A DNA stretch of 64,000 nt. Origin: Paramecium octaurelia. Taxonomy: Eukaryota > Ciliophora > Oligohymenophorea > Peniculida > Parameciidae. The stretch covers positions 4,442 through 68,441 of the forward strand of contig CAJJDP010000026.1 in assembly GCA_905182995.1 (NCBI GenBank), written 5' to 3'. A model generated the notes under the pieces. The model ran no database searches. It was given only the letters and a program-made list of their open reading frames with translations, and was not told where the DNA came from. Below are positions 53,101-62,273 of this stretch, one piece after another (the first letter of the stretch is position 1; the number at the start of each line of letters is the position of its first letter). A program made the translations under genes and the position numbers.

Positions 53101-55814
53101 AGCAAAAAGAGAAATATAACAAATTATTAAATTAATATTTACTCTTGGAAATGTAAAGGGATGGTATTTTATAAGAGTAAAGTCCAAAATTAGAAAATCA
53201 ACTTGACTTAGATAAAGATGATGACGTTATTTAGAAATAATCGGAAATTGCAAATGAAAATAAAGAAAAAGAATAAATACATAATGTATAAAACTAAGAA
53301 TAGGTGAAATAACTTCTTGATTAGTTAAATTGGTTAGAAAACTAAAATTCATAATTAAAATAAGAACTAGAAGCAATTAAACTTAATAACAATAGTAGGT
53401 AACTGATGGAAAATATTGAGACAGAGGAAAAAGAACCAAGTAAATAACAATCAAATTAAGAATAAATTGACAAAAGTACTGAAGACTATTATAAAAATAA
53501 ATATAATAATCTATTAGAAGAACATCTTCATTTGTTAAATGTAGGAGATTTAATTAACGAATAAGAAAAGCAACTAAGAAAAGAATTCAGATAATAATTA
53601 GAAGAAGAAAAATTAAAAGCAAAAGATCTATTCAATAATTTGTTGAATGAACATTTGAAATTGTAGGAAGAATGCGAAAAAGCTATTGATGCTTTGAATT
53701 CAGTCAATAAAAATTAAGATTTGTTAGTAGATAAGAATGAACTCGAAACAATCAAAAATAAATTTAACTCATTATTGTCTGAACATTTAGCCTTAGAAGA
53801 ATTAAATGATGGATTAAATAAAAAGTAAGATGATATAAAGAAAGATCATGAAAAATAATTAGATGAGGAAATTTAAAAGCAAAAAGAGAAATATAACAAA
53901 TTATTAAATTAATATTTACTCTTGGAAATGTAAAGGGATGGTATTTTATAAGAGTAAAGTCCAAAATTAGAAAATCAACTTGACTTAGATAAAGATGATG
54001 ATGTTATTTAGAAATAATCGGAAATTGCAAATGAAAATAAAGAAAAAGAATAAATACATAATTAATAAAACTAAGAATAAGTGAAATCACTTCTTGATTA
54101 GTTACATTGGTTAGAAAACTAAAATTCATAATTAAAATAAGAACTAGAAAATATGAAAAACCTTTTAGAAAAAACAGCATAAGCTGAACCATAATAAATA
54201 GTAAAAACTGAACCCACTACTGAGCCATTGAAGATAGAACCAAGCTCTGAAGAATATTATAAAAATAAATATAACAATCTATTAGAGGAACATCTTCATT
54301 TGTTAAATGTAGGAGATTTAATTAACGAATAAGAAAAGCAACTAAGAAAAGAATTCAGATAATAATTAGAAGAAGAAAAATTAAAAGCAAAGGATCTATT
54401 CAATAATTTGTTGAATGAACATTTGAAATTGTAAGAAGAATGCGAAAAAGCTATTGATGCTTTGAATTCAGTCAATAAAAATTAAGATTTGTTAGTAGAT
54501 AAGAATGAACTCGAAACAATTAAAAATAAATTTAATTCATTATTGTCTGAACATTTAGCTTTAGAAGAATTAAATGATGGATTAAATAAAAAGTAAGATG
54601 ATATAAAGAAAGATCATGAAAAATAATTAGATGAGGAAATTTAAAAGCAAAAAGAGAAATATAACAAATTATTAAATTAATATTTACTCTTGGAAATGTA
54701 AAGAGATGGTATTTTATAAGAGTAAAGTCCAAAATTAGAAAATCAACTTGATTTAGATAAAGATGATGACGTTGTTGAGAAAAAATAAAAGTAAGGTCAC
54801 AACCTTAATAATGATGAATAATAGATAACCCTTTTCGGGGCTTAAGGCGAGGAAAATTCACCATAATTAGAAGAAATTTAAAATTATAAATAACAAATAA
54901 CAGAACTTTAATCATAATTATTATTATTAAATGAGGAGAAGGATAATCTTTAGAAATTGAATTTATAATTAGCTGACTAATTAAATAAGATTCAAAATCA
55001 ATCTAATTTAAAATCCTCTGAAACTCTAGATAAGTTAGTTGAAAAAAAAGATGAACAACTGAATTCAACAAATCAACAGTCCTAAGAAAGATTTAATAAA
55101 GAAAATGAAATTTTTGAGAAACAAGGATTAGAATTAGCTCAATAAAGATAGGAATTATTAGCTGCATAAGAATAATTAAGTAAGTAAGAAATATTAATAA
55201 CAAAATTTGAAAAAGACAAAGAACTTTTGGAAAACGAATGTAATTAACTAAAAACATAAGTTGATGAGCTATAGTCGAAACTAGAAAATTAGGAGCAAAA
55301 GTTGAATGAAAAAACCGCTCACTTTGTCTAAACGATGGAATAGTTATTGAAGGAAAACTAAGATGATTTTGAAGAAAACAAATAATTAGTTCTCTTAAAT
55401 CAAGCTACTTAGCCTGTTATATAAATTCTCAAAAAGCTTTAACATGATTAGGAATTAAAATAATCAAGAAAATAGAGTTAAGACCTATGTTCTACTTAAG
55501 AAAACGAAAAAGAAATTATTTAATTGAAACATTATATTAAAACACTGGAAGATAATAGGCAGTAATATAGTGATGGGATTAGCGTTTTAAATAGGAAATT
55601 AATAGAATTATTTAACAAAAATTCTCTCTTATAAACATAAATACAGTAATTAAACTAATAAAGGTATTTATCTAGCAATATTTAATAGTTAAATGAACTG
55701 ATAGAAGTTAAAAGAGAGTTGTAAAGTATCATTATTATTTTAATATATTATAATCATTAACTCATTCTACAAAAATTAATTTAGTATTCAAAGATGTATG
55801 TATTATATTTTTGA
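44116..55814 (+). CDS. giant repetitive coiled-coil protein (about 3870 residues)
   Basis: ATG 44116 (MRSIQQANQGQAPIGIK, then a 26-nt intron), TGA 55812-55814. Further introns near 44760 and 44943 keep the heptad frame. The protein is nearly all Lys/Glu/Gln/Leu/Asn coiled coil in three zones: a non-repetitive N-terminal 650 residues; an older repeat of about 87 residues (46100-48680) marked by LLAKLFRI...LNERLxKQKAI; and eight near-identical units of 256/259 residues (48843-54775). A 340-residue unique coiled coil closes it. There is no motor, membrane or catalytic motif. By layout it could be a filament or tether at basal bodies, the cortex or Golgi, or a striated rootlet-like protein; no family can be named. 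The last 30 codons are AT-rich and the true stop might be displaced by an unseen intron. Confidence 0.85.
46100..48680 (+). repeat. diverged protein repeat of about 87 residues (KLFRI repeat), about 11 copies
   Basis: Within the giant coiled-coil gene, a motif of the form (L/A)xKLFRIxxxx followed about 10 residues later by IxxLNERLxKQKAI recurs near 46110, 46366, 46627, 46890, 47165, 47420, 47688, 47953, 48109, 48361 and 48594. Spacing is mostly 252-275 bp, with one short step of about 156 bp. DNA similarity is low while the protein pattern is kept, so this expansion is much older than the array next to it. Confidence 0.8.
48843..54775 (+). repeat. tandem array of eight near-identical 768/777-bp units
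   Basis: Units start at 48843, 49611, 50388, 51156, 51933, 52710, 53487 and 54255; the eighth is incomplete, diverging near 54775. All keep the reading frame of the giant gene. Unit lengths are 768, 777, 768, 777, 777, 777 and 768 bp, reflecting two linker types: A (contains ENMKNLLEKTAQAEPQQIVK) and B (contains EAIKLNNNSRQLMENIETEE). Each unit also carries four sub-repeats of 43/44 residues beginning YNNLLEEHL, FNNLLNEHL, FNSLLSEHL and YNKLLNQYL at residues about 6, 49, 93 and 136. Identity between units is almost complete over the first 560 bp. Confidence 0.95.
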
Positions 55815-56864
55815 TTACTCCAATAACTTCATTATTATTTTATTAGGAGGATACAAAAAGCAGCTCACTTAGGCCATTCTAAGTATTCTTAAATTATCAT
55901 GTTTTAAGAAATTCAAAAAATCTAAAAATTGCTAATAACTAACCACTCTATAAGGTTAATCTTCTCTGTTAAACTTTTATGATATGTTTTTTTTCCTTTA
56001 AGTAATATTAGTTGTATTTCCTTGTAGTTCTAACTTTATTATTTCTAAGACTTTTGCTTTTGCAGAAATTAATTGAATTTGTTTTCTAAGTATAAGTCTG
56101 AATGATCAATTTATTGCGCCATTTTTGACCTTTCAATGATATCTTATCCAAAAATATCAACAATATGTAATAAATTATTTTTATTTGTCGCGGAATGATT
56201 CGTTTTCTATCTCTATAACACATTTTTCATCTTAAAATCTTTAATAGCAAATAAGATAAATCAAATCCAAAGTGGCTAATAATATCAAATCAGTGAGTTT
56301 TAATTCTTAAATTTATAGTTTATTGAAAAATTCTATAATATTAAGGAAAAAAAGAGATAAATCTCTCAAGCAATTGTTAATAAAAAAGGATAAAAATTTG
56401 ATAAAATATCCAATATTATTTTATTGGAATATAAATAATTTCTAGGAAAAATTAAATTTACATGTCGTTAGAATTGAAATATATATATTAAAATTTGATC
56501 TAGAATTTCAAATAGAGAATTAAATTCCAAGTTATTTAAGAGGAGAAACCATACATAATATTAAATAGCTAAAAAATAAAATTTAGAAAAGAATAAATTT
56601 ATTTTTGCTGATAAAAATAATATAATTAAATGAGTGGTTAATATAATTTAAATTACTAACTCAGACTTTTGGATTAAAGTCGAATCTTTAGTAGACGTTG
56701 AGATTATGAATTAAAATTTCTAACTCAGCAAAGAGTTAGATTGAATATTTCCAGTTAATGGGACTCATATTAATTGTTAATAATTATTATTACCAATTTT
56801 TTTCATGCTTTTTTCTCTTTTTACTATAAATACATTAAAGATATTAGAACCCATTTATTAATAT
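55815..56864. other. 1.05 kb intergenic, one hairpin, no gene seen
   Basis: AT-rich without a supportable ORF. Near 56726-56745 the sequence ctaactc-agcaaa-gagttag forms a perfect 7-bp hairpin, and a second weak stem (gactt...aagtc) lies about 60 bp before it. I could not fold these into a tRNA and see no C/D or H/ACA boxes. Confidence 0.4.
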
Positions 56865-57347
56865 ATGATATCTGAAGACTTAGAGATCGATCTCTTAACA
56901 TAATCACATATCGAAAGTGATAATGATCGGCTCGAAAATAATAAACCAACAATAACTTAACATAGAATTCGTGTTAGTACAAAAATAAAAGGAGGAAGAC
57001 CGCCTAAATCTAAAAAAAGGGCTCCATCTCTTAAAACATAAAATACTGAAGAGAGAAAATCTCATGAGAGCCCAGATATTATAATGATAGGATCTTCTAA
57101 AGCAAAAATGGCCAAAGCAAACACAATAATGAAGAAGATCAAGAAAAAATTCAAGTCAAAGTAAAATAACAAATAGGCACCTAAAAGAATCAAAAAGGTG
57201 TAGAAACCGCTCAGAGCAACTTAGGATAAAGCATAGTCAACATTTAAATCTGTAGTTGTATGTTTCAAATCATTTCTCAAAGGGTTAAAGGAAAATTTGT
57301 AAAGAGCTTTAGATGAAGGCGACAAAATACTTAAAGAAATTGAATGA
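56865..57347 (+). CDS. small basic AT-hook protein, 160 residues
   Basis: Uninterrupted frame from ATG 56865 to TGA 57345-57347. An acidic N-terminus (MISEDLEIDLLTQSHIESDN) precedes an AT-hook core in KIKGGRPPKSKKRAPSLK (about residues 44-60), where Gly-Arg-Pro binds the minor groove of AT-rich DNA. A very basic middle (TIMKKIKKKFKSKQNNKQ) and an amphipathic C-terminal helix (SFLKGLKENLQRALDEGDKI) follow. This is probably a chromatin-associated architectural protein of the nucleus. One AT-hook alone is weak, so the basic stretch likely adds DNA affinity. No introns. Convincing as a gene by length and composition; family not identified. Confidence 0.7.
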
Positions 57348-57534
57348 TGATTCTAATAATAGAGGCAATTTATACAATCTTAATTCTGTTTACCATCAAT
57401 TTATTATATGAAGTTATTTTTTACTGTATATCAAAATTGTAAAAATTCTTTGTATCTTTAAAAACTTTAATAACTAATTTCTCACATTTTATTAATTGTA
57501 TATATAAATTTTATTATAACTGAGATCAATTAAA

Positions 57535-58338
57535 ATGAACTCTGGTAAAACAAAATCTTAAAAAAGGAAAATGAGTTTAAAACCATATGTTTATCCAAGA
57601 TGTTATGAAATATCAGAATCATTTGAGAAAGAAATGATTAATAAAATATAATATTTCAACTCTAACTTGAGGGAATCTCGAAGACACACAATGGCTGAAA
57701 CTTTTAGAGACCTGGAAGAACAAGGATAAGATTAAAATTAGTCATTAAAGTAATATAAAATCGAAGAAGAAAATAAAACAAGATTAAGTTTATTTTCAAG
57801 AATAAACAGGCTTAAGTCTTTTATAAGTGATAGATCCAAACCAAATTCTATAACTGACAAAATCTCAGCAGATGCTGAATAAGTTTTTATTTCAAAGAGT
57901 CTAATATGTTCTCATAACTCTTAAAATTCATACTTAAGGTTAAAAAAACTATATTAAACGGAGTTGAAATCATGTGCTTAATCCCTTGATAGAAGTTAAG
58001 ATTTTAATTAACTCAATCACTTTAAACCTAGGGTTTAGAACAAAAAAAGAGCATCCCTTTAACTGATGGATGCAACAAACTTTCATAATTGTTCTATAAA
58101 TGAAAATTAACCGTAAGAAAATACAGGCGCAGATGATTGTTATGACTAAAATAAATCATCAAGAACAACCAGTTTTCAAAGAGCAAATTCAACTAGAAAA
58201 AAATAGACTACCTCAACTACTAGGAATTAAACAAATAAATTAAATTTTAGTCTTTTCACAAAACTTTAGTAACTAAAATAAAAAAAAAAGGATCAAAGGT
58301 TATCATTTATGGTTTTTGCGGATTATTAATATTTTTGA
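57535..58338 (+). CDS. hypothetical Ser/Asn/Gln-rich protein, 267 residues
   Basis: Uninterrupted frame from ATG 57535 to TGA 58336-58338. A basic start (MNSGKTKSQKRKMSLKPYVY) leads PRCYEISESFEKEMINKIQY, then a helical segment RRHTMAETFRDLEEQGQDQN and a Ser-rich region (RLKSFISDRSKPNSITDKIS, SKSLICSHNSQNSYLRLKKL). The C-terminal third is low-complexity with many Thr/Ser/Arg (SSRTTSFQRANSTRKKQTTS). Likely a disordered phosphoprotein. No domain recognised and no introns needed. It follows the AT-hook gene by 187 bp on the same strand. Confidence 0.6.
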
Positions 58339-58406
58339 TTTATTTTACTTATAACGATGTCACTCTCTAATTTATAATATATAAGCAAATGAAGATATTT
58401 TAATAA

Positions 58407-58942
58407 ATGCAAAAAGTGTTTATTAATGGCTCATGGTTATTCTTGATTAATAATATTGTGAGATTTGTAATTGTAGCAGTTTAATTAAAATACCACTTAG
58501 AATTAGATTGTTTTTTTCTTGATCATTAAGTCTCAATTTTATAAACTAGATGAGGGATTTTGGGGAATTCAAAGTTCATTAAGGCAAGGATTTGTGTTTT
58601 GGTTGTCCTATTTCTTATTTGAAACCCCATTATCATCACACAGGGTATCAAATGGAAAAGAATTACTATTTGAAAGGATACAATTAATAAAACATAGACC
58701 ACAGGATTAAATCATTTCAAGTTTTATTTTTAAATTCTCAGTTTCCATCAAAGTTAATTATATATAAAATGCATAAATAATTTAAATATTTTTGCTAGAT
58801 CTCAAATTTCTTATTCTAAGTTGGATCATATAAAATTTAAGAATCTGTTAGCGAGTTCAACAATAATCAAAAAATAAAAAAAAGATATTTACCAACTTCT
58901 CTAAGATTAACAGTAAAAATTAGGTTATTCATAAGAGATTGA
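58407..58942 (+). CDS. possible gene of unknown function, 171 residues
   Basis: From ATG 58407 a hydrophobic start (MQKVFINGSWLFLINNIVRF) could be a signal anchor. A 20-nt intron (gtctcaattttataaactag, about 58528-58547) then fuses the frame to MRDFGEFKVHQGKDLCFGCP, with an unusual HYHHTGYQ further on, and stays open to TGA 58940-58942; spliced length is 172 codons exactly. The second half is AT-rich and looks like read-through of non-coding DNA, so the real gene may be shorter or absent. No family resemblance. Only the splice-consistent frame and the cysteine/histidine patch speak for it. Confidence 0.3.
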
Positions 58943-59036
58943 TAGCAAAGATTTTAGAAAGTTAAAGAAAAGCTTGATTTTAAAGAAGAAGGTCATTGGT
59001 TATAATAAAATATTAATGATACTTAATTTAATTGAT

Positions 59037-59685
59037 TCATTTCTATAATGGTAACTCTTGCTTATCTATTTTTACTTCTCCATCTAGAGTATAAATAAAA
59101 ACTTAAATTTTTTCCTTTTTAAATTCTAAAATTAAAAATGATGGAATAGATCTAAATATTATCTTTATTTTACTATTATTATCCATTAAAACCACCTGTG
59201 ACTGATCCAGGATTAATTATATATTTTTTCTCCACAGCCGAAACTTTAGCAACACCAGTAAATCCTGTAATAAGCACATCTGCTTCCATCTCTTTCAAGA
59301 ATGTGTATAATGATTCATCATCTCCAGCAGGGATAATCTAATAGATGATTTTTTTAGTATTACTTGATGACCATGAACCAAAGCTAATTTCCATGAACCA
59401 ATCTATATGATTTTTGTTTCAGGAATATCTTTAGACTCATCGAAGTCCCCTTTGACGAAATGGGTATTTCCAGATAATGTCTTTACCCAATCTGTAGTTT
59501 CTCTATTCCCAATGTTTCCTGTGCAAAATACATATTACACTTTATTGGGGACTAAAAGATCCTTGAATTAAGGGGGCAAATCAGATGCTCTTGATGGAAT
59601 ATTGAAATCACCAATCACCAATCCAAGCTAACTATTTTTTTAAATATTGCACCTCTCCAAATTCTTCATCGTAGTCGTCAGCCAT
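59037..59685 (-). CDS. VPS29: VPS29, retromer subunit
   Basis: ATG 59685, TGA 59039-59037. Three introns: 25 nt after MADDYDEEFGE, 26 nt (gtaatactaaaaaaatcatctattag) inside HGHQ|IIPAGD, and 22 nt near 59175. The spliced protein (about 195 residues) follows VPS29 throughout: LGLVIGDFNIPSRASDLPPQ, FKDLLVPNKVQYVFCTGNIG, TLSGNTHFVKGDFDESKDIP, ALVHGHQIIPAGDDESL, YIINPGSVTGGFNG and a C-terminal FLILEFKKEKIQVFIYTLDG. VPS29 has a metallophosphoesterase fold without proven catalysis and joins VPS26/VPS35 in the endosomal retromer. The usual GHTH near the end is GFTG here and the GDxH near the start is GDFN, so metal-site histidines are lost. A short acidic N-terminal extension is added compared with human VPS29. 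Confidence 0.95.
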
Positions 59686-60030
59686 ATTATATATACAAAT
59701 TTATAAATTAATTAATTTCGATACTCTATAATAATTCAATTTTCTTTTCATTATAATAAGTGCATAAAGAACTCCAAGATAGCTTCAGAATAAGCCAAAT
59801 TAAATCTTATCAGTTATCTGTAATCTACATAATTATCAAGGATTACAAAAAAATAAATCCTACATTATGATTCTTTGAAATTAGCTATCTAAAGATTGAA
59901 TCTTTTTATATTCATTTCAAATTGATTAAATTTTAAATAAGTCCTTACTATTTTGTTAATAAAACATTTTTAGTGGTGAATTTATAAAATGTTTTCTTTT
60001 ATATTTATTTAATCATTAGAATTAAATTAA
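59686..60030. other. intergenic, nothing recognised
   Basis: AT-rich 345 bp between the VPS29 start and the stop of the next minus-strand gene. No ORF or RNA structure seen. Confidence 0.5.
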
Positions 60031-61235
60031 TCATTCAAGCAATCTTATCTCACATTTGAACAAACCTGCCGCAAAATGATATTATCCATCAGGATTAACT
60101 TTGAATGTAAATTGCTTATATAATGTTTTTGATTATTACATGACTGCTTCCTACCTTAAGAATAGTGACAGCATGCTCAGGGCCATTCCAAGTTAGGATA
60201 ATCTTGTCGCTTTAATCAAACGTAAAGCCAGCCTTTTTACTATTTATTGATGGATCATTCGAACTAAAAACATCTAATATAAAGAGATTCTTCTACATCC
60301 TCCATGATAAAGCAGATATAATCCATGTCCTGATTCATTCCAATCATGGAAACTGAATGCTTTTCTACCTCTTTACTTTCTCTCATTCATATCTACAACT
60401 CCTATGTAAAGATTCTATTTATTCAAATTTATGATACTCCAGCTCTTTCTTTAACATCAATAGTGAGACTTTGCACTTAATCTTTTTCCAAAATCTATTG
60501 GATACAAATCAATCCCATTGAATTGCCTTTCTCATATGCTGCATCTTCTCTAATTGTAATAGAACTTGCCTTATAGTTTTAACTCCAAGCAAAGTGCATT
60601 CTACATATAAAATTAGGAATTACTTTTATAAAATCAATGGGCTTTATAAATGTTAAATGTGCATATAACTTGAAATGGTTACATTCCCTAGAGTTTTTAA
60701 GGCTGCATCTGCTTAAGTACTAAGTTCTTTGAGGATGATTTCGTTTTCCCTTTTCCATTTTTCCAAAACCTTTTGGGGACCCAATTTATTGAATTTTAGC
60801 ACATGCATTAATCCTTAAATATTAAGTTGTTGTGGAGGATTCTGTTCATTTAATTAACTTAAAGTTTGATTAATAGAAGCTTTATCAGCCCCCAAAATAT
60901 CATATGCTTCGATAGTTCTAATGATTCATAATGAGTTACATATACTTAATTAGATTTTCTTCAAAATTTTTAACAGACTCATGCATTTATACTGATCTCG
61001 TTTGGATTGCTTTGATCAATTCATCCTTGCTAAATTATTGATTGATTTATTCTCTAATTTATTATGGAAATTATGCACGAATTAGTTTTTAGAATTCAGA
61101 GTATAATTAATGATCGTGAGACTTATGAGGATGATTCTCATTTTTCGATTTGAATAATCTATTTTATTAATCGCATTTTGGGTCAATACAAATAAATTAT
61201 TTTTCTTGATTTTCTTTTGTTTCTGAGTTATCCAT
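60031..61235 (-). CDS. Cys/His-motif, coiled-coil and SPRY-like protein
   Basis: ATG 61235, TGA 60033-60031, about 360 residues after several short introns (28 nt near 60940, 23 nt near 60290, 25 nt near 60115). The N-terminus has a Cys/His cluster (CIDPKCDQQNRLF ... NENHPHKSHDH) that could bind zinc as in a degenerate B-box. A helical middle follows (KLIRAQFPQQIREQINQQFS, ELIKAIQTRSVQMHES, VLEKWKRENEIILKELSTQA), then a beta-rich domain: SSITIREDAAYEKGNSMGL, CVVDMNERKQRGRKAFSFHD, ESGHGLYLLYHGGYVFSS, KKAGFTFDQSDKIILTWNG and HFAAGLFKCEIRLLE. This B-box/coiled-coil/SPRY order recalls TRIM-like proteins without RING. The gene at 37191-37746 holds a related C-terminal domain. Function unknown. Confidence 0.75.
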
Positions 61236-61318
61236 TTTTATTTTTAATTATTATATAAATAATGATATTACAGATACTATTTTAGAAAATAGATTAATTC
61301 TTAGAATTAAATTATACA

Positions 61319-62227
61319 TCAACAAAATAAATTAATTTTGAATATTTTATCAACATCTACATTCTGCAACAATCCAAACAGCATTATTTCAACAGAATAA
61401 ATTACAAATAATATAATATAGGTAACTTTTTTTGATTTTTCATTTATATTACGAAAATGAATAAAAGTCGATATCCCAATTCCATTAATTATTCCACCAG
61501 TCACTATGGCAATATTAGTATTTTGAGTTTCTAAAATGGTTAAAAAGTTTAAAATTAAAAGTATTAAAAAAAGGCCTAAAGTGGCTTTGGCATTTTCCAT
61601 CTCTTAATATTTCTTAATTAGGCTAGACCCATAGATAACTAAGACTGTAAAAATTATTCCGCAATTTCCTGTGGTGATAGAATTTTTATAAATCAAGGCT
61701 GAGAACACTAAACCATAGATTCCTGCATTTAAATATATAAAAAAAACAAACTTTCCCAATAAATATTCTAAAGTATAGGCTTACATTGTGAATGTAATCA
61801 CAAAAATGATAGCATTGTAGATACTCCCAAAATATAAGGTCCCAGTTATGTACCTATAGTACTCATCTTAATTCCAAATGATTAGTACATTCATAAATCA
61901 CATCTGCTGCGTAAAATGCACCCAATTCATATAATACACATCCAAAATATTTGTATCCTGAAACTTTGTAATAGATGTATTGACATATATAATTTAAGGT
62001 AAGCAACAAGGCGATTACAGATGTCAAAGATCTTAATTAAAAGTTAGGGAAGAGGATCTCCTAAACGGATTATGGAATTTGAATATTATCTCTTGTTTGA
62101 TCGAGTCTCTGGTTAAAGAAAGGCTGGTCACTTTGAGAGATGTCTAAAAAAGTTATGATTTATGAAAACCGTTTGGATTGGTGGTTCGAATTTTTAAAGT
62201 AGTAATGTCGCTAACTCTTTTTTGCAT
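61319..62227 (-). CDS. multi-pass membrane protein, probable one-base frameshift
   Basis: TGA 61321-61319. About seven hydrophobic helices are visible (LTSVIALLLTLNYICQYIYY, YNAIIFVITFTMQAYTLEYL, FVFFIYLNAGIYGLVFSALI, IIFTVLVIYGSSLIKK, ATLGLFLILLILNFLTILE, VTYIILFVIYSVEIMLFGLL), with a 22-nt intron (gtactaatcatttggaattaag) in between. The best start is ATG 62227 (MQKRVSDITTLKIRTTNPNG), but that frame only joins the downstream frame (DISQSDQPFFNQRLDQTRDN) if one base is added in the A6 run at 62146-62151; no intron can do it. So either a sequencing error, a recent frameshift mutation or a missed start. Helix number and the soluble N-terminus resemble BI-1/TMBIM-like proteins only vaguely. Function unknown. 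Confidence 0.6.
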
Positions 62228-62273
62228 TAATTAGTTTTATGATTTATTAAATATAATATTTACAGTTGTACTA

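Noticed and set aside
49120..54732. Repeated 66-residue minus-strand ORFs (MDFTLIKYH...) in each array unit, plus 62-residue ones
   Set aside because: They are antisense shadows of the coiled-coil repeat on the plus strand; being copied with the unit is no evidence of coding.
48843..54775. CRISPR-like array
   Set aside because: Units are 768/777 bp, coding and in frame; no short repeats with unique spacers anywhere in the window.
56660..56750. Possible tRNA or snoRNA around the ctaactc/gagttag hairpin
   Set aside because: The arms do not give a cloverleaf (anticodon loop would have 8 nt, no T-loop consensus) and no C/D or H/ACA boxes are present.
60070..60100. Suspected frameshift near the C-terminus of the 60031-61235 gene
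   Set aside because: On re-reading the bases (attatccatc) the frame DGQYHFAAGLFKCE is continuous; the shift was a reading error.
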